Source: VXNJ01 sp009840625
GTDB lineage: Bacteria; Chloroflexota; UBA11872; VXNJ01
Length of the DNA stretch: 64,000 nucleotides
NCBI GenBank assembly: GCA_965207915.1
Contig: OZ242304.1
Span: 496,001-560,000, forward strand
Direction: 5' to 3'
A model generated the notes under the pieces. The model did not search any database, had not been told where the DNA came from, and saw nothing but the letters and a program-made list of their open reading frames with translations. The position numbers were made by a program, and so were the translations under genes. How positions within the stretch are numbered: the stretch's first letter is position 1; the number at the start of each line of letters is the position of its first letter. This document shows positions 34,763 through 43,365 of this stretch, piece after piece.

Positions 34763-34855
34763 GGGCGAATCGGCAGTCAAACATTAAAATATCAACAGGT
34801 CCCTTTGCGGGCCGTCTCACAGATACAAACATAACAATTCCAGGGTGCGGCGGGG

Positions 34856-36709
34856 ATGCTTGGATCACATGCCCAGCAGGGCCTTCTGCAGGCCGACAAC
34901 CTCTACCTCGACTTCGTCGGCCGGAACTCCTTCTACGGCCATCTGGCCTCCCTGCGCGGGGAGCTGTTCAGGGACGAGGACTTTAGTGACCTCTACTGCC
35001 CCGACAACGGCCGCCCCGGGGTGGCGCCCTCCATCCTGGCCACCGCCCTGCTGCTGCAGGCCCACGACAAGGTCTCCGACAACGAGGCCAAGCAGCGCGC
35101 CGACTTCGACCTGCGCTGGAAGGTGGCCCTGGGGACCGCGATCGACGATCGCCCGTTCGCCAAGTCCACCCTGCAGCTGTTTAGGACCCAGCTGATACTG
35201 CACGGGAAGATGCAGGCGGTCTTCAAGCGCTCGCTGGAGCACGCCCGGGAGTCCGGACATCTCAAGGGCCGGCGCATGAAGCTGGCGCTGGACACCACCG
35301 CCATCCTGGGCCGGGGCGCCCAGCGCGACGCCTACAACCTGATCGGCGACGGCTGCCGGCTGCTGATCGGGGCCTTGTCCGAACTGGACGGCCGCAACGC
35401 TGCCGACTGGGCCGCGGCCGAAGGCTACGCCCTGCACGCCGCTAAAAGCCTCAAGGGCCGGGCGGCCATCGACTGGTCTTCACGCAAGGCGAGGCGCCGG
35501 CTGCTTAAGCGCATCGTAAGCGACGCCGACTCCCTGCTCGGGCGAGCCCGCGCGGCGATTGCCGCCATGGACCCGGGCGATGAACGCGCCCGCGACCTTG
35601 CCGATAACGCCGCGCTGCTGTCTAAGATCCTGCTCCAGGACATAGAGCGCCGACCCGACCCGGACTCTGACGGCGACGGCCCGGCGATCAGGAAGGGCGG
35701 CGGCCGCGATAGGACCCTGTCGGTGCACGACCCCCAGATGCGAGCAGGCCGCAAGAGTGCCCGGCAGCGCTTCGCCGGCCACAAGGGCGCGGTCGCGGTC
35801 GATACCGGCAGCGGCCTGATAACCGCGGTCGGGGTGATCCCCGGCAACGCCCCCGACGCCGCGGGCGCCCTGGAGCTGGTGCGGGAGGCCGAAGACAACG
35901 CCGGTGTAAGCGCTGAAACCGTGGTCGCCGACTGCGCCTACGGCGACGGGCTGACCAGGGAGGAGTTCGCCGAGGCCGGGTACGATCTCCTGGCCCGGGC
36001 GCCGGGCCGGCCCCGGAGCGATCGCTTCGTCAAGGAGGACTTCCGGATCGACCTTGGGTCCATGACCTGCACCTGCCCGGCCGGGCAGGTAACCGCCGAT
36101 CTCAGGGCGATGGGCAGCCGCCGCCTGCGCTCGGGCGAGCGGATCCGCGACCGCTACTTCCGCTTTAACCGGGCTGCCTGCGCGGGCTGCGAGCTGCGCC
36201 CGCGCTGCGTCAGGTCCGCGACCGGCTCCCCGCGCACCGTGCGCTTCCATCCCCAGGAACGCCTGCTGCAGAGGGCGCGGGACCGCCAGCGCAGTCCGGC
36301 CGGGCAGGCGCTGCTGAAGAGCCGCCTGAAGGTCGAGCACCGCCTGGCCCGGCTGGTGCAGCTGGGGATCAGGCAGTCGCGTTTCTGCGGACGCTCCAGG
36401 ACCCTGTACCAGCTGCTGATGGCCGCGACGGTGGCCAACCTGACCCTGACCGCCGGACGGACCGGAGCGCTTGGGCCGCAGGATCCGGATATGGGGCCGG
36501 ATGGGGGCGGAGAAGGGCGGTCGCGACCCCGCAACCGGTCAAGCGACACGCTGGCGGCCCGGATCACCGGATCGTTGGCGGATGCATGCCGAAAAACGCC
36601 GCGATCGGCTGCCCAATCGGTCCTGGCGGCGATCCGCGTACTGACCGCGAACCTACTCGAAATTGCAAACCCTGGGTGTTTGAACCGGGGTTTTAGGCCG
36701 GGCTTCTAG
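34856..36709 (+). CDS. IS1182-family transposase (DDE)
   Basis: A 617-residue transposase. The N-terminal part (DNLYLDFVGRNSFYGHLASL, then NGRPGVAPSILATALLLQ) is the IS1182 DNA-binding domain. DDE residues are seen in LALDTTAILGRGA, VVADCAYGDG and the EHRLARLVQLGIRQSR region. A CxxC-containing insertion (CAGCELRPRC) is typical of this family. It catalyses cut-and-paste or copy-out transposition of the element. The reading frame is open to the last base of the flanking CTAG, which supplies the TAG stop. The C-terminal ~100 residues are rich in Gly/Arg/Ala and less conserved. Confidence 0.92.
   Translation: MLGSHAQQGLLQADNLYLDFVGRNSFYGHLASLRGELFRDEDFSDLYCPDNGRPGVAPSILATALLLQAHDKVSDNEAKQRADFDLRWKVALGTAIDDRPFAKSTLQLFRTQLILHGKMQAVFKRSLEHARESGHLKGRRMKLALDTTAILGRGAQRDAYNLIGDGCRLLIGALSELDGRNAADWAAAEGYALHAAKSLKGRAAIDWSSRKARRRLLKRIVSDADSLLGRARAAIAAMDPGDERARDLADNAALLSKILLQDIERRPDPDSDGDGPAIRKGGGRDRTLSVHDPQMRAGRKSARQRFAGHKGAVAVDTGSGLITAVGVIPGNAPDAAGALELVREAEDNAGVSAETVVADCAYGDGLTREEFAEAGYDLLARAPGRPRSDRFVKEDFRIDLGSMTCTCPAGQVTADLRAMGSRRLRSGERIRDRYFRFNRAACAGCELRPRCVRSATGSPRTVRFHPQERLLQRARDRQRSPAGQALLKSRLKVEHRLARLVQLGIRQSRFCGRSRTLYQLLMAATVANLTLTAGRTGALGPQDPDMGPDGGGEGRSRPRNRSSDTLAARITGSLADACRKTPRSAAQSVLAAIRVLTANLLEIANPGCLNRGFRPGF
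36678..36705 (-). repeat. IS1182 right terminal inverted repeat
   Basis: 28 bp, read on the minus strand as AAGCCCGGCCTAAAACCCC and on; it overlaps the last codons of the transposase gene. Confidence 0.75.
36706..36709. repeat. right copy of 4-bp CTAG target duplication
   Basis: The second CTAG. It provides the transposase stop codon and lies 5 bp before the DUF58 start. Confidence 0.6.
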
Positions 36710-36714
36710 GCCTG

Positions 36715-37983
36715 ATGCGGCGCGCGATCCTCAGCCCCGACCGGCCGGTCGTGACCTTGTTGCGGCCGCTGGCGCTGCTGTCGGTGGGTGTGCTGGGCGT
36801 GCTGGCGCTGGTGACAACGTCGGCGATCGTCTACTGGTTCTTCTACGTGACCGCGGCGCTGGTCGTGCTGACCTGGTACTGGGTTTCGCGCTCGGTAACC
36901 AATCTCCGCATGGCCCGTTCGCTGGTCACTAAGGCGGCATTCGCCGGCGACGAAGTGGCCGAGGAATTCCGGTTGACCAATCTGGGTCGCCTTCCGGTGC
37001 TCATGGTCGAACTGGAGGACCAGTCGAACTTTCCCGGCTACTCGGCCTCGATCGCCGAAAACCTCGACGCCCGCCAGACCAAGGTCTGGCAGAGCAGCGG
37101 CAAGGCGCTGCGGCGCGGGATTTTCACGATGGGGCCGATGGTCGTGCGCACCGGCGACCCGTTCGGGATTTTTGCCGCCGAATTCAATTTCCCGCGCGTG
37201 ACTTCGTTCGTGGTCTATCCGCGGATCGCCTTGATGCCAGAGTTGACGGTGCCGGCCGGGCATCAGTTCGGCTCTTCGCGTTCGTCCTCGCGGACCCAAC
37301 AGATCACCTCCGACGCGGCCGGCATCCGCGACTTCGCGCCCGGTGATCCCATGAAGCGGATCCACTGGCTCTCGACCGCACGCCGCGGCCAGATAACCGT
37401 CAAGGAATTCGACCTGGAACCGGCCGCCAGCGTCTGGATCGCACTGGACTTGAACCGCGCTGTACTGGCCGGGCGCGGTGCCGATACGACCGAGGAACTG
37501 GCGGTGATCGTAGCCACCGCGGTCGCCTACCAGCAGATCCGCGCCGGGCGCGCCGTCGGCCTGGCCGCGCGCGGCGATCAGCGGGTCGTGCTTGAGCCTC
37601 AGAAAGGTCCGCAGCAACTCTGGCGCATCCTCGAGCACCTGGCGGTCCTGCGGGCGCACGGACGCGAGGTTTTTCCGCTGACCCTGTCCGAGTTGGGCCA
37701 GGGCTTGGCGCCGGGCGTCTCGATTGTGGCGGTTTCCTCCGACGGCGACCCCGAGTGGATAAGCGCCCTGGGGCAACTCACCCGCCGCCGTATCAACTGC
37801 ACCGCGGTCCACATCGACGCCCACAGCTTCGGCGGTCCTGCCACCGCGGCCGACCTGGTGAGTCTGGCGGCGCTGTCGGGAATAGGAATCCGGACGCTGC
37901 GGGCGGGTCAGGAATTTGCCAGCATCAGGCCGGACTTTGAGCCCCCGCCCGGAGTTCCGGCGACGATGGTCGCCGGCGGCTGA
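36715..37983 (+). CDS. DUF58 domain-containing membrane protein
   Basis: A 422-residue protein with two N-terminal membrane segments (residues about 17-60), then a cytoplasmic part. The DUF58 signature is clear: GIRDFAPGDPMKRIHWLSTARRGQITVKEFD, inside a vWA-like region with WIALDLNRAVL. DUF58 proteins usually accompany a MoxR ATPase and a transglutaminase-like protein in envelope or complex-assembly operons. The transglutaminase is next, but no MoxR gene is nearby. The ATG lies only 5 bp from the IS right flank, so any native promoter upstream has been pushed 2 kb away and expression may depend on the IS. Confidence 0.87.
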   Translation: MRRAILSPDRPVVTLLRPLALLSVGVLGVLALVTTSAIVYWFFYVTAALVVLTWYWVSRSVTNLRMARSLVTKAAFAGDEVAEEFRLTNLGRLPVLMVELEDQSNFPGYSASIAENLDARQTKVWQSSGKALRRGIFTMGPMVVRTGDPFGIFAAEFNFPRVTSFVVYPRIALMPELTVPAGHQFGSSRSSSRTQQITSDAAGIRDFAPGDPMKRIHWLSTARRGQITVKEFDLEPAASVWIALDLNRAVLAGRGADTTEELAVIVATAVAYQQIRAGRAVGLAARGDQRVVLEPQKGPQQLWRILEHLAVLRAHGREVFPLTLSELGQGLAPGVSIVAVSSDGDPEWISALGQLTRRRINCTAVHIDAHSFGGPATAADLVSLAALSGIGIRTLRAGQEFASIRPDFEPPPGVPATMVAGG

Positions 37984-37989
37984 ACGGCG

Positions 37990-40389
37990 GTGTCGACTAT
38001 GACCAGCAGTTTCGACCAGTCCGGGCTGCGTCAGCGCGGGATCGACTGGCTGCCGGCCCTGCTGGCGATCGCGGTGGTGCTGGCGCCGGTCTACGCCGTC
38101 CACGACGCGCGCTGGGTCGAAAAAACGTTCGTGATGTTCCCGCTGGCGATTCTGGGACTGGCCATCGGGGCGGCGGCCTGCCGGACCCGCGCCCCCGGAC
38201 CGGTGGTGCTGGCCCTGGGGGTCCTGACCGGCGTTGCGGCAAGCTTCGTGGTCGCGGCCGAGGTTTTTCCGGGACCGACCGAACTCTGGCCGAGCTTCAG
38301 CCAGATGAGCGCCGGCACCTGGGAATGGCTGCAAGCGACCGTGGAGGGCGAAACTCCGGGTCCGCAACCGCTGCTGGGGGCGATAACCACCAGCGTCGGT
38401 TTCGGATCGGAGCTCTGGCTGCGCTTGCTGGACTGGTTCGAAGCGCTGGTGAACCTGACTCCTTCGGCCGACAACGAGGTGTTCGTCTTCTGGATGGCAA
38501 CCAGCGCCTGGGGTATGGGTTACTTTGCCGCCTGGGGAATCCTGCGCCGCCGATCGGCCGCGCTGGCGGCCTTGCCGGCCGGGATCACGCTGGCGATCAA
38601 CACGACGTATCTGGGACCGGTACGGATGCCGTTCGTCGTATTCGTGGTGGCCCTCCTCTTGCTGATGGTCCTGGTAAACATGCGCTCGCTTACGCGACGC
38701 TGGGAGGCGAGGCGGACCGAGTACGCCCCCGAGCTGCAGGTGAACATGGCCGCCCTTTCACTGGTCGCGATCGTGCTGGCGGTCGGAATCTCGGTGGTTC
38801 TGCCGCGGGCTACCGCCAACCCTTTGGCAACGGCGTTCTGGAATTACCTGGGCGAGGGTTGGAGCGACGTCGAGGCCGCCACGACCCGGCTCTTCTCGGG
38901 CGTGTCCAATCCTTCTTCGATCTCGGCGTTTTCGGGCCAGCAGTCGTTCTCAGTGGGCGCCTCGTTGCCCTTCTCGCGCAGCGCCCTGCTGATCGTCCGG
39001 TCCACCCGGCCCTACTACTGGCGCGGCTCCACCTACGACCGGTTCCTGGGCGATCGCTGGGAAAACACCGCCAACAAATTGACGACCCTGGCGCCGGACG
39101 AACGGATCAGCGAAGTCGTCGAGTCGGCCGCGCGGGTGGCCGTCCAGGCCAATTTCGAAATCTACAACTCAGATTCCTCGATCCTCTACATACCCGGCGA
39201 TGCGGTCTCGGTCAACCGCCCGTACCTGGTGCAGAGTCCCGAGCACGGTGAGCTGACCGAGTTCTCCACAATCCGCGCCACCCGCCGGGTCGGACAACGG
39301 CTGGCCTACTCGGCCGAGTCGACCATTTCGGCGGCCACGCCCGATCAGCTGGCCGATTCGCCGAGCGTTTACCCGGGTTGGATCGACCGCTATCTGCAGA
39401 TTCCGGATGTGAGCCCGCGGGTCCGGGAGCTCGCCAATCGGTTCGGCGCGTCCGGGCAGAACAATTTCGACACCGCCCAGGGCATCGAATTCTTCCTGCG
39501 GCGCTATCCGTTCGCGATCGATCTTCCGCCGCCGTCGCTCGGCGACGACGTCGTCGACCTTTACCTGTTCGAATATCGCCGCGGTCACGCCGAGTACGCG
39601 GCCACCGCGATGGCGATCCTGGCGCGGCTGAACGGCCTCCCGTCGCGCCTGGCGACCGGTTACGTCACCGGGCTTTTCGACGAGGAGGCCGCCGCCTGGG
39701 TGGCGGGGCCCGAAGAAGTCCACACGTGGGCCGAGGTATTTTTCCCCGGGTACGGCTGGGTTCCCTTCGAGCCGTCGGGGTACCGCGCCCCGGTGGCCCG
39801 CCTCGGCACCGATGTCGGCGCTGCAAACCCGGTAATTGAAAACCCGTCGGAAATCGACTTTTCGGATCTCCTGGACAGCCTTGAGTTCGAGGACTTTGAA
39901 GAGCTGGCGCCGGAGGACGAATTCCTTTTGCAGCGCCTTACCACCCAGTTGGGCGCGGTCCTTCCGGTCGTGATCGCGGTGGGGGCCAGCGTGGCAGGAT
40001 TTGCGTTGGTGATTCCGATCGGGCTTTGGCTGCGGTCGCGATTGCAGTCGTCGGCTTCGCGAACCGCCTCCATCTACCGCTCCATGCTCGGACTGGCCGG
40101 GCGGGGCGGATATAATTTTTCGGCGGCCAAAACTCCGCTGGAATCTGCCATACAGGTGGCCGATTTGGTCGAATCAGCGACTCTTGACGGCCCCTGGGAA
40201 GACGCCCCCGGACTACGCCCGCCAGAAGTTATCGCCCAGCACTACGCAAGGTCGATCTACGGCCCCGGTGGCCTGAACCCGGCGGACAGGCACCGAGTGG
40301 AGACAGCCTGGACAAGGCTGCGGCCGGCGCTGTACAAGCTGGTATTGCGCCGGTGGATCAAACGAATTGGACGGGGGTCGCCAACTTGA
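37990..40389 (+). CDS. transglutaminase-like membrane protein lacking the catalytic cysteine
   Basis: A 799-residue protein with about seven N-terminal membrane helices (to residue ~285), a periplasmic or extracellular DUF3488/transglutaminase-core region, one more helix (~660-685) and a C-terminal DUF4129-like tail. The transglutaminase core reads FEYRRGHAEYAATAMAILARLNG where active members have RRGxCEHFA: the Cys is Ala534. The His is kept (VHTWAEVF, His578), and the Asp site reads FEPSG (Glu594). It is therefore probably a non-catalytic scaffold, perhaps peptide- or glycan-binding. It follows DUF58 by 6 bp and starts at GTG, with an ATG three codons in. Confidence 0.85.
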   Translation: MSTMTSSFDQSGLRQRGIDWLPALLAIAVVLAPVYAVHDARWVEKTFVMFPLAILGLAIGAAACRTRAPGPVVLALGVLTGVAASFVVAAEVFPGPTELWPSFSQMSAGTWEWLQATVEGETPGPQPLLGAITTSVGFGSELWLRLLDWFEALVNLTPSADNEVFVFWMATSAWGMGYFAAWGILRRRSAALAALPAGITLAINTTYLGPVRMPFVVFVVALLLLMVLVNMRSLTRRWEARRTEYAPELQVNMAALSLVAIVLAVGISVVLPRATANPLATAFWNYLGEGWSDVEAATTRLFSGVSNPSSISAFSGQQSFSVGASLPFSRSALLIVRSTRPYYWRGSTYDRFLGDRWENTANKLTTLAPDERISEVVESAARVAVQANFEIYNSDSSILYIPGDAVSVNRPYLVQSPEHGELTEFSTIRATRRVGQRLAYSAESTISAATPDQLADSPSVYPGWIDRYLQIPDVSPRVRELANRFGASGQNNFDTAQGIEFFLRRYPFAIDLPPPSLGDDVVDLYLFEYRRGHAEYAATAMAILARLNGLPSRLATGYVTGLFDEEAAAWVAGPEEVHTWAEVFFPGYGWVPFEPSGYRAPVARLGTDVGAANPVIENPSEIDFSDLLDSLEFEDFEELAPEDEFLLQRLTTQLGAVLPVVIAVGASVAGFALVIPIGLWLRSRLQSSASRTASIYRSMLGLAGRGGYNFSAAKTPLESAIQVADLVESATLDGPWEDAPGLRPPEVIAQHYARSIYGPGGLNPADRHRVETAWTRLRPALYKLVLRRWIKRIGRGSPT

Positions 40390-40667
40390 CGTTGGGCGAG
40401 GTCAGAGACGCAGCGGTGATCGTGCTCGCGGCAGTTGCCGTGCTCTCGACACTGACCGCCTTGATCACGGTCGCCGTCCTTTGGCGTTTCGTCAACATGC
40501 TCCGACGCGAGCTTTTGCCGATAGTCGAAAGCCTGGCAGAAACCGCGTCCACGCTCGAATCGGTCGTCAATACGACGGTCGAATCGCGGGCCGGATCGGC
40601 ATTGCGGACGATCCTATCCACCACCGCGCTGCAGCAAGTACTTGGCATTTTTCTCCGCCGGAGATGA
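40353..40667 (+). CDS. small membrane protein, unknown function (1 of 3)
   Basis: I do not recognise this 104-residue protein. It has one strong membrane helix (about residues 20-45, AAVIVLAAVAVLSTLTALITVAVLW) followed by a cytoplasmic amphipathic helix (LRRELLPIVESLAETASTLESVVNTTVESRAG), reminiscent of DUF948-type proteins. The ATG overlaps the previous gene by 37 bp; a TTG at 40386, inside TTGA, gives a tidier 4-bp overlap. Either way it is translationally linked to the transglutaminase-like gene. Confidence 0.65.
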   Translation: MDQTNWTGVANLTLGEVRDAAVIVLAAVAVLSTLTALITVAVLWRFVNMLRRELLPIVESLAETASTLESVVNTTVESRAGSALRTILSTTALQQVLGIFLRRR

Positions 40668-40681
40668 ACCGGTGAAAACCT

Positions 40682-40897
40682 ATGTTGTACGCAATGTTGG
40701 GCGGACTGATCGGGTTCGTCCTCGGGAATGTATTGGCGGCTGTGATGCTGGGTGTGCGGCGCGGCCGCTCGGTCAGCGAAGTCGGTGAACGGTTGGCGAC
40801 GTTTAAGTCAAATGCCGAGCAGGCAGCCAACGACGCCGAGGCCATGATCAGGTCGCGATTCGCCCGCCGCCAGCGCCGTTCGCGTAGTCGCGAATAA
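40682..40897 (+). CDS. small YtxH-like membrane protein (2 of 3)
   Basis: A 71-residue protein with an N-terminal glycine-rich helix (AMLGGLIGFVLGNVLAAVMLGV), then a basic, Ala/Glu-rich tail ending in Arg-rich RSRFARRQRRSRSRE. The Gly-rich helix plus helical tail recalls YtxH/gas-vesicle-like small proteins, but this is weak. It ends in TAATG shared with the next gene. Confidence 0.6.
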   Translation: MLYAMLGGLIGFVLGNVLAAVMLGVRRGRSVSEVGERLATFKSNAEQAANDAEAMIRSRFARRQRRSRSRE

Positions 40898-41199
40898 TGT
40901 CCGACGCGGCCAGCGTCGCGCTAATCATCCTGGTCGCCATCCAGCTTGTGTTGCTGGTGGCCTTGTCGGTTGTGGCGGTGATCGCCTCGGTTTCGATCGT
41001 TGAAGCGACCGCCCTTACGCGGCGCAGTCTGCGGCGCCACCGCCGCACCGTCGAGAACGCCTCGGCCCGGATCGAATCGGTAGTCGAGGAGAAAGTCGTG
41101 AACCCGATCGCGCAATTCGAGCGCGGGGCGGCCTGGGCAGAACGCTTGACCGCCGACATTGCCCGCGCGCTGGCGCAGCGGTTCGGCCAGGGGCGCTAA
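40897..41199 (+). CDS. small membrane protein, unknown function (3 of 3)
   Basis: A 100-residue protein: membrane helix at about residues 5-38 (VALIILVAIQLVLLVALSVVAVIASVSIV), then a charged helical region (TRRSLRRHRRTVENASARIESVVEEKVV). Its layout is close to that of the first small protein in this trio, suggesting related roles. Its ATG overlaps the previous stop by one base (TAATG), so the trio is one transcription unit. No function can be assigned. Confidence 0.65.
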   Translation: MSDAASVALIILVAIQLVLLVALSVVAVIASVSIVEATALTRRSLRRHRRTVENASARIESVVEEKVVNPIAQFERGAAWAERLTADIARALAQRFGQGR

Positions 41200-41204
41200 A
41201 AGGA

Positions 41205-41744
41205 TTGAGTCGCGGATACGGCGATAGGGTCGGCGTTCGCTACTCGGCCCGGCAGATCGAAGCCGCGATCGAGCGATTGGCCGGTCAGCTGACCGCCGAC
41301 CTTGCCGAGCTGAACCCGGTAGTGGTTGTGCTTCTCAAGGGCTCATTCATGTTCGCGGCCGACCTGGTCCGAAAACTCGACTTCCCGCTGCAGCTCGAAT
41401 TCCTGGCCCAGAAAAGCTATTTCGGCCGCCAGTCTTCCGGGGTATTGGAGCAGACCCTGAATCTGACCGGTCCGGTCCGCGGGCGCCACGTTCTGGTGGT
41501 CGATGACATTTCGGACACGGCCTATTCCATCGACCAGACGGTCTCGTATCTGAAGTCCCTCGGTCCAGCGTCACTGCGGACCTGCTGCCTGCTGGAACGC
41601 ATCCGGGACGACGCGGGATTCAGCGTCGACTACGTCGGGATCCGGGCCGAACCCGGTTTCCTGATCGGGTACGGCCTCGACCTCGACCAGGAGTGGCGCA
41701 ACCTGCCGTTCATCGGATTGCTGGAGGAGCCGGACGGTGCCTGA
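41205..41744 (+). CDS. hpt: hypoxanthine phosphoribosyltransferase
   Basis: A 179-residue type I phosphoribosyltransferase. VVVLLKGSFMFAADLVRKL holds the PPi-binding loop, HVLVVDDISDTAYSIDQTVSYL is the PRPP motif (the usual DTG reads DTA), and the C-terminal YGLDLDQEWRNLPFIG is the purine-binding end typical of Hpt. It salvages hypoxanthine and guanine to IMP and GMP. It is read from TTG, only a few bases after the small-membrane-protein gene, and overlaps the hydrolase-like gene by 8 bp. Confidence 0.88.
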   Translation: MSRGYGDRVGVRYSARQIEAAIERLAGQLTADLAELNPVVVVLLKGSFMFAADLVRKLDFPLQLEFLAQKSYFGRQSSGVLEQTLNLTGPVRGRHVLVVDDISDTAYSIDQTVSYLKSLGPASLRTCCLLERIRDDAGFSVDYVGIRAEPGFLIGYGLDLDQEWRNLPFIGLLEEPDGA

Positions 41745-42537
41745 GATTCGCTGCCGGGGCTCGCGCTACTTCTACACCGAGCAGAACCCCGAAGGGATCC
41801 ACAAGGTGATCCTGCTGCACCCGTTCCTAGGCAGCTCCGCCAGCTGGCAGGAAGCCCTGCCCTGCTTCGACGAAACGTTCCGAGTCCTTGGATTCGACCT
41901 GCGCGGTTTCGGGAATTCGGACAAGTCTTCGACCGGCTGCACCGTCCACGCCCTGGCCGATGAAATCCGCTCCGCGATAAACGGGGCCGAAATCCAGCGC
42001 TGCAGCGTGCTTGCATCCGGGGCCGGCGCCTCGGTAGCCATAAGCCTGGCCGCCCGTTACCCATCGCTCGTGTTCAAACTGGTGCTATTCGAACCCAACC
42101 CCATCACCCTGGACTCGGAGCCGGCCGACAAAGCGACCGAGGAGCTTGCCGATATCGACTGGGAAACGGACTCGCTGTCCCAGTACCTGGGCAAGCACCT
42201 CTATCCCGGCCTTCCCGCCGACAAATTGGCCCGCGCGGCCGAGATCGCAACCGCCGCCGACCGGGACTGCGCGGTGGCATTGAGCCGGTCGCTGGCAAAG
42301 ACCGATCTGTACCATCTGCTCGGCCACATCACCGCGCGCACGCTCGTCGTCATCGGCCGCGAGTTGTCCGAGGACGACCGGTTCGCAGCCCGCCTGGTGA
42401 ATGCGGCGATCCGGCACTCATACCTGCGCACGCTGCCCGGCTGCGCCGGCGGGCTGTTGGCCGCCGACCCGAACGGGGCCAGCGAAGCGGCATTGCAACT
42501 CCTGAACGCTTGGGACCTGGTGGGAGGTCAATCCTGA
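41737..42537 (+). CDS. alpha/beta-hydrolase fold protein, probably non-catalytic
   Basis: A 266-residue protein with the alpha/beta-hydrolase fold: VILLHPFLGSSASW (oxyanion region), RVLGFDLRGFGNSDK, then the nucleophile elbow. That elbow reads VLASGAGASVAI where active enzymes have GxSxG: the Ser position is Gly95. At the catalytic His position the usual PGxGH is PGCAG (Gly238). So two of three triad residues are missing while the fold looks whole. It starts at GTG overlapping hpt. It may bind a ligand or partner rather than hydrolyse one. Confidence 0.75.
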   Translation: MPEIRCRGSRYFYTEQNPEGIHKVILLHPFLGSSASWQEALPCFDETFRVLGFDLRGFGNSDKSSTGCTVHALADEIRSAINGAEIQRCSVLASGAGASVAISLAARYPSLVFKLVLFEPNPITLDSEPADKATEELADIDWETDSLSQYLGKHLYPGLPADKLARAAEIATAADRDCAVALSRSLAKTDLYHLLGHITARTLVVIGRELSEDDRFAARLVNAAIRHSYLRTLPGCAGGLLAADPNGASEAALQLLNAWDLVGGQS

Positions 42538-42538
42538 G

Positions 42539-43300
42539 ATGCGAATTCTTCGTTACCGCGCCGCAGACGGCCCGGCCTGGGGAACCCTGGTCGACGGGAG
42601 CGTGCACGCGCTCGACGGCGACCCCTACGGCGATTGCACGGCCGGAAGGCCGGTTGGCCCGCTGGAGGCGGTGGACCTGCTGGCGCCCTGCGAACCGCGG
42701 AAGGTGATCTGCGTGGGCTTGAACTACGCAGCCCACGCCGCCGAAACCGGCATGGCGGCGCCGGAGTTTCCGATGTTCTTCCTAAAGCCGCACACCGCGA
42801 TCGCCAATCCCGGCGATCCGATCCTTCTGCCGAAGATTTCGGACCACGTGGAGCACGAGTGCGAACTGGTGGTGGTAATCGGCCAGCGGGCGCGCAACGT
42901 GTCCGAGTCGGAAGCTCTCGACTACGTCCTCGGCTACACCTGCGGCAACGACGTTTCGGCGCGCGACTGGCAGGGCCGCGAATCGCAGTGGTTCAGGGGC
43001 AAGGGATTCGACAGCTTCTTCCCGTTCGGCCCCTGGATCGAAACCGACCTTGACCCGTTCGACCTGGCGATCGCCACCCGGGTGAACGGGGAAGTTAGGC
43101 AGTCGGCTTCAACTTCGGACCTGATCTTCGACGTGCCCTACCTGGTGGCCGACGCTTCGCGCACCGCCACGCTGCTGCCGGGCGACGTGATCGCGACCGG
43201 CACTCCGGCCGGCGTCGCGCCGATTGTTGCCGGTGACGTGGTGGACATCGAAATCGGCGGGATCGGCGTGCTGTCCAATCCGGTAAGGAACAACCGGTAG
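42539..43300 (+). CDS. fumarylacetoacetate hydrolase (FAH) family protein
   Basis: A 253-residue FAH-family enzyme. KVICVGLNYAAHAAE, FPMFFLKPHTAIANPGDPI, VEHECELVVVIG (metal-binding E-x-E) and YTCGNDVSARDWQ are the standard motifs, ending with LLPGDVIATGTPAGV. Members hydrolyse or isomerise 2-keto-3-deoxy sugar acids, acylpyruvates or catechol meta-cleavage products. With the sugar-acid kinase downstream, a sugar-acid substrate is a reasonable guess. GGAGG precedes the ATG at 11 nt spacing. Confidence 0.88.
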   Translation: MRILRYRAADGPAWGTLVDGSVHALDGDPYGDCTAGRPVGPLEAVDLLAPCEPRKVICVGLNYAAHAAETGMAAPEFPMFFLKPHTAIANPGDPILLPKISDHVEHECELVVVIGQRARNVSESEALDYVLGYTCGNDVSARDWQGRESQWFRGKGFDSFFPFGPWIETDLDPFDLAIATRVNGEVRQSASTSDLIFDVPYLVADASRTATLLPGDVIATGTPAGVAPIVAGDVVDIEIGGIGVLSNPVRNNR

Positions 43301-43365
43301 CAAACCGCGTCGCGCCGACGACCGCGTATGAGTGGCTCGTCGTCGCCGACGATTTCACCGGCGCC

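Larger units (their letters stand above)
34735..36705 (+). mobile_element. complete IS1182-family insertion sequence (about 1.97 kb)
   Basis: One large transposase gene is bounded by imperfect ~28-bp terminal inverted repeats: left AAACCCGGCCGAAAAGCCCC..., right complement AAGCCCGGCCTAAAACCCC..., matching at about 23 of 28 positions. CTAG flanks both ends. The left 120 bp before the transposase holds the IS promoter region, with AT-rich stretches and a CAAAGGG/CCCTTTG inverted repeat (34759-34765, 34801-34807). All parts look intact, so it may be active. Confidence 0.85.
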
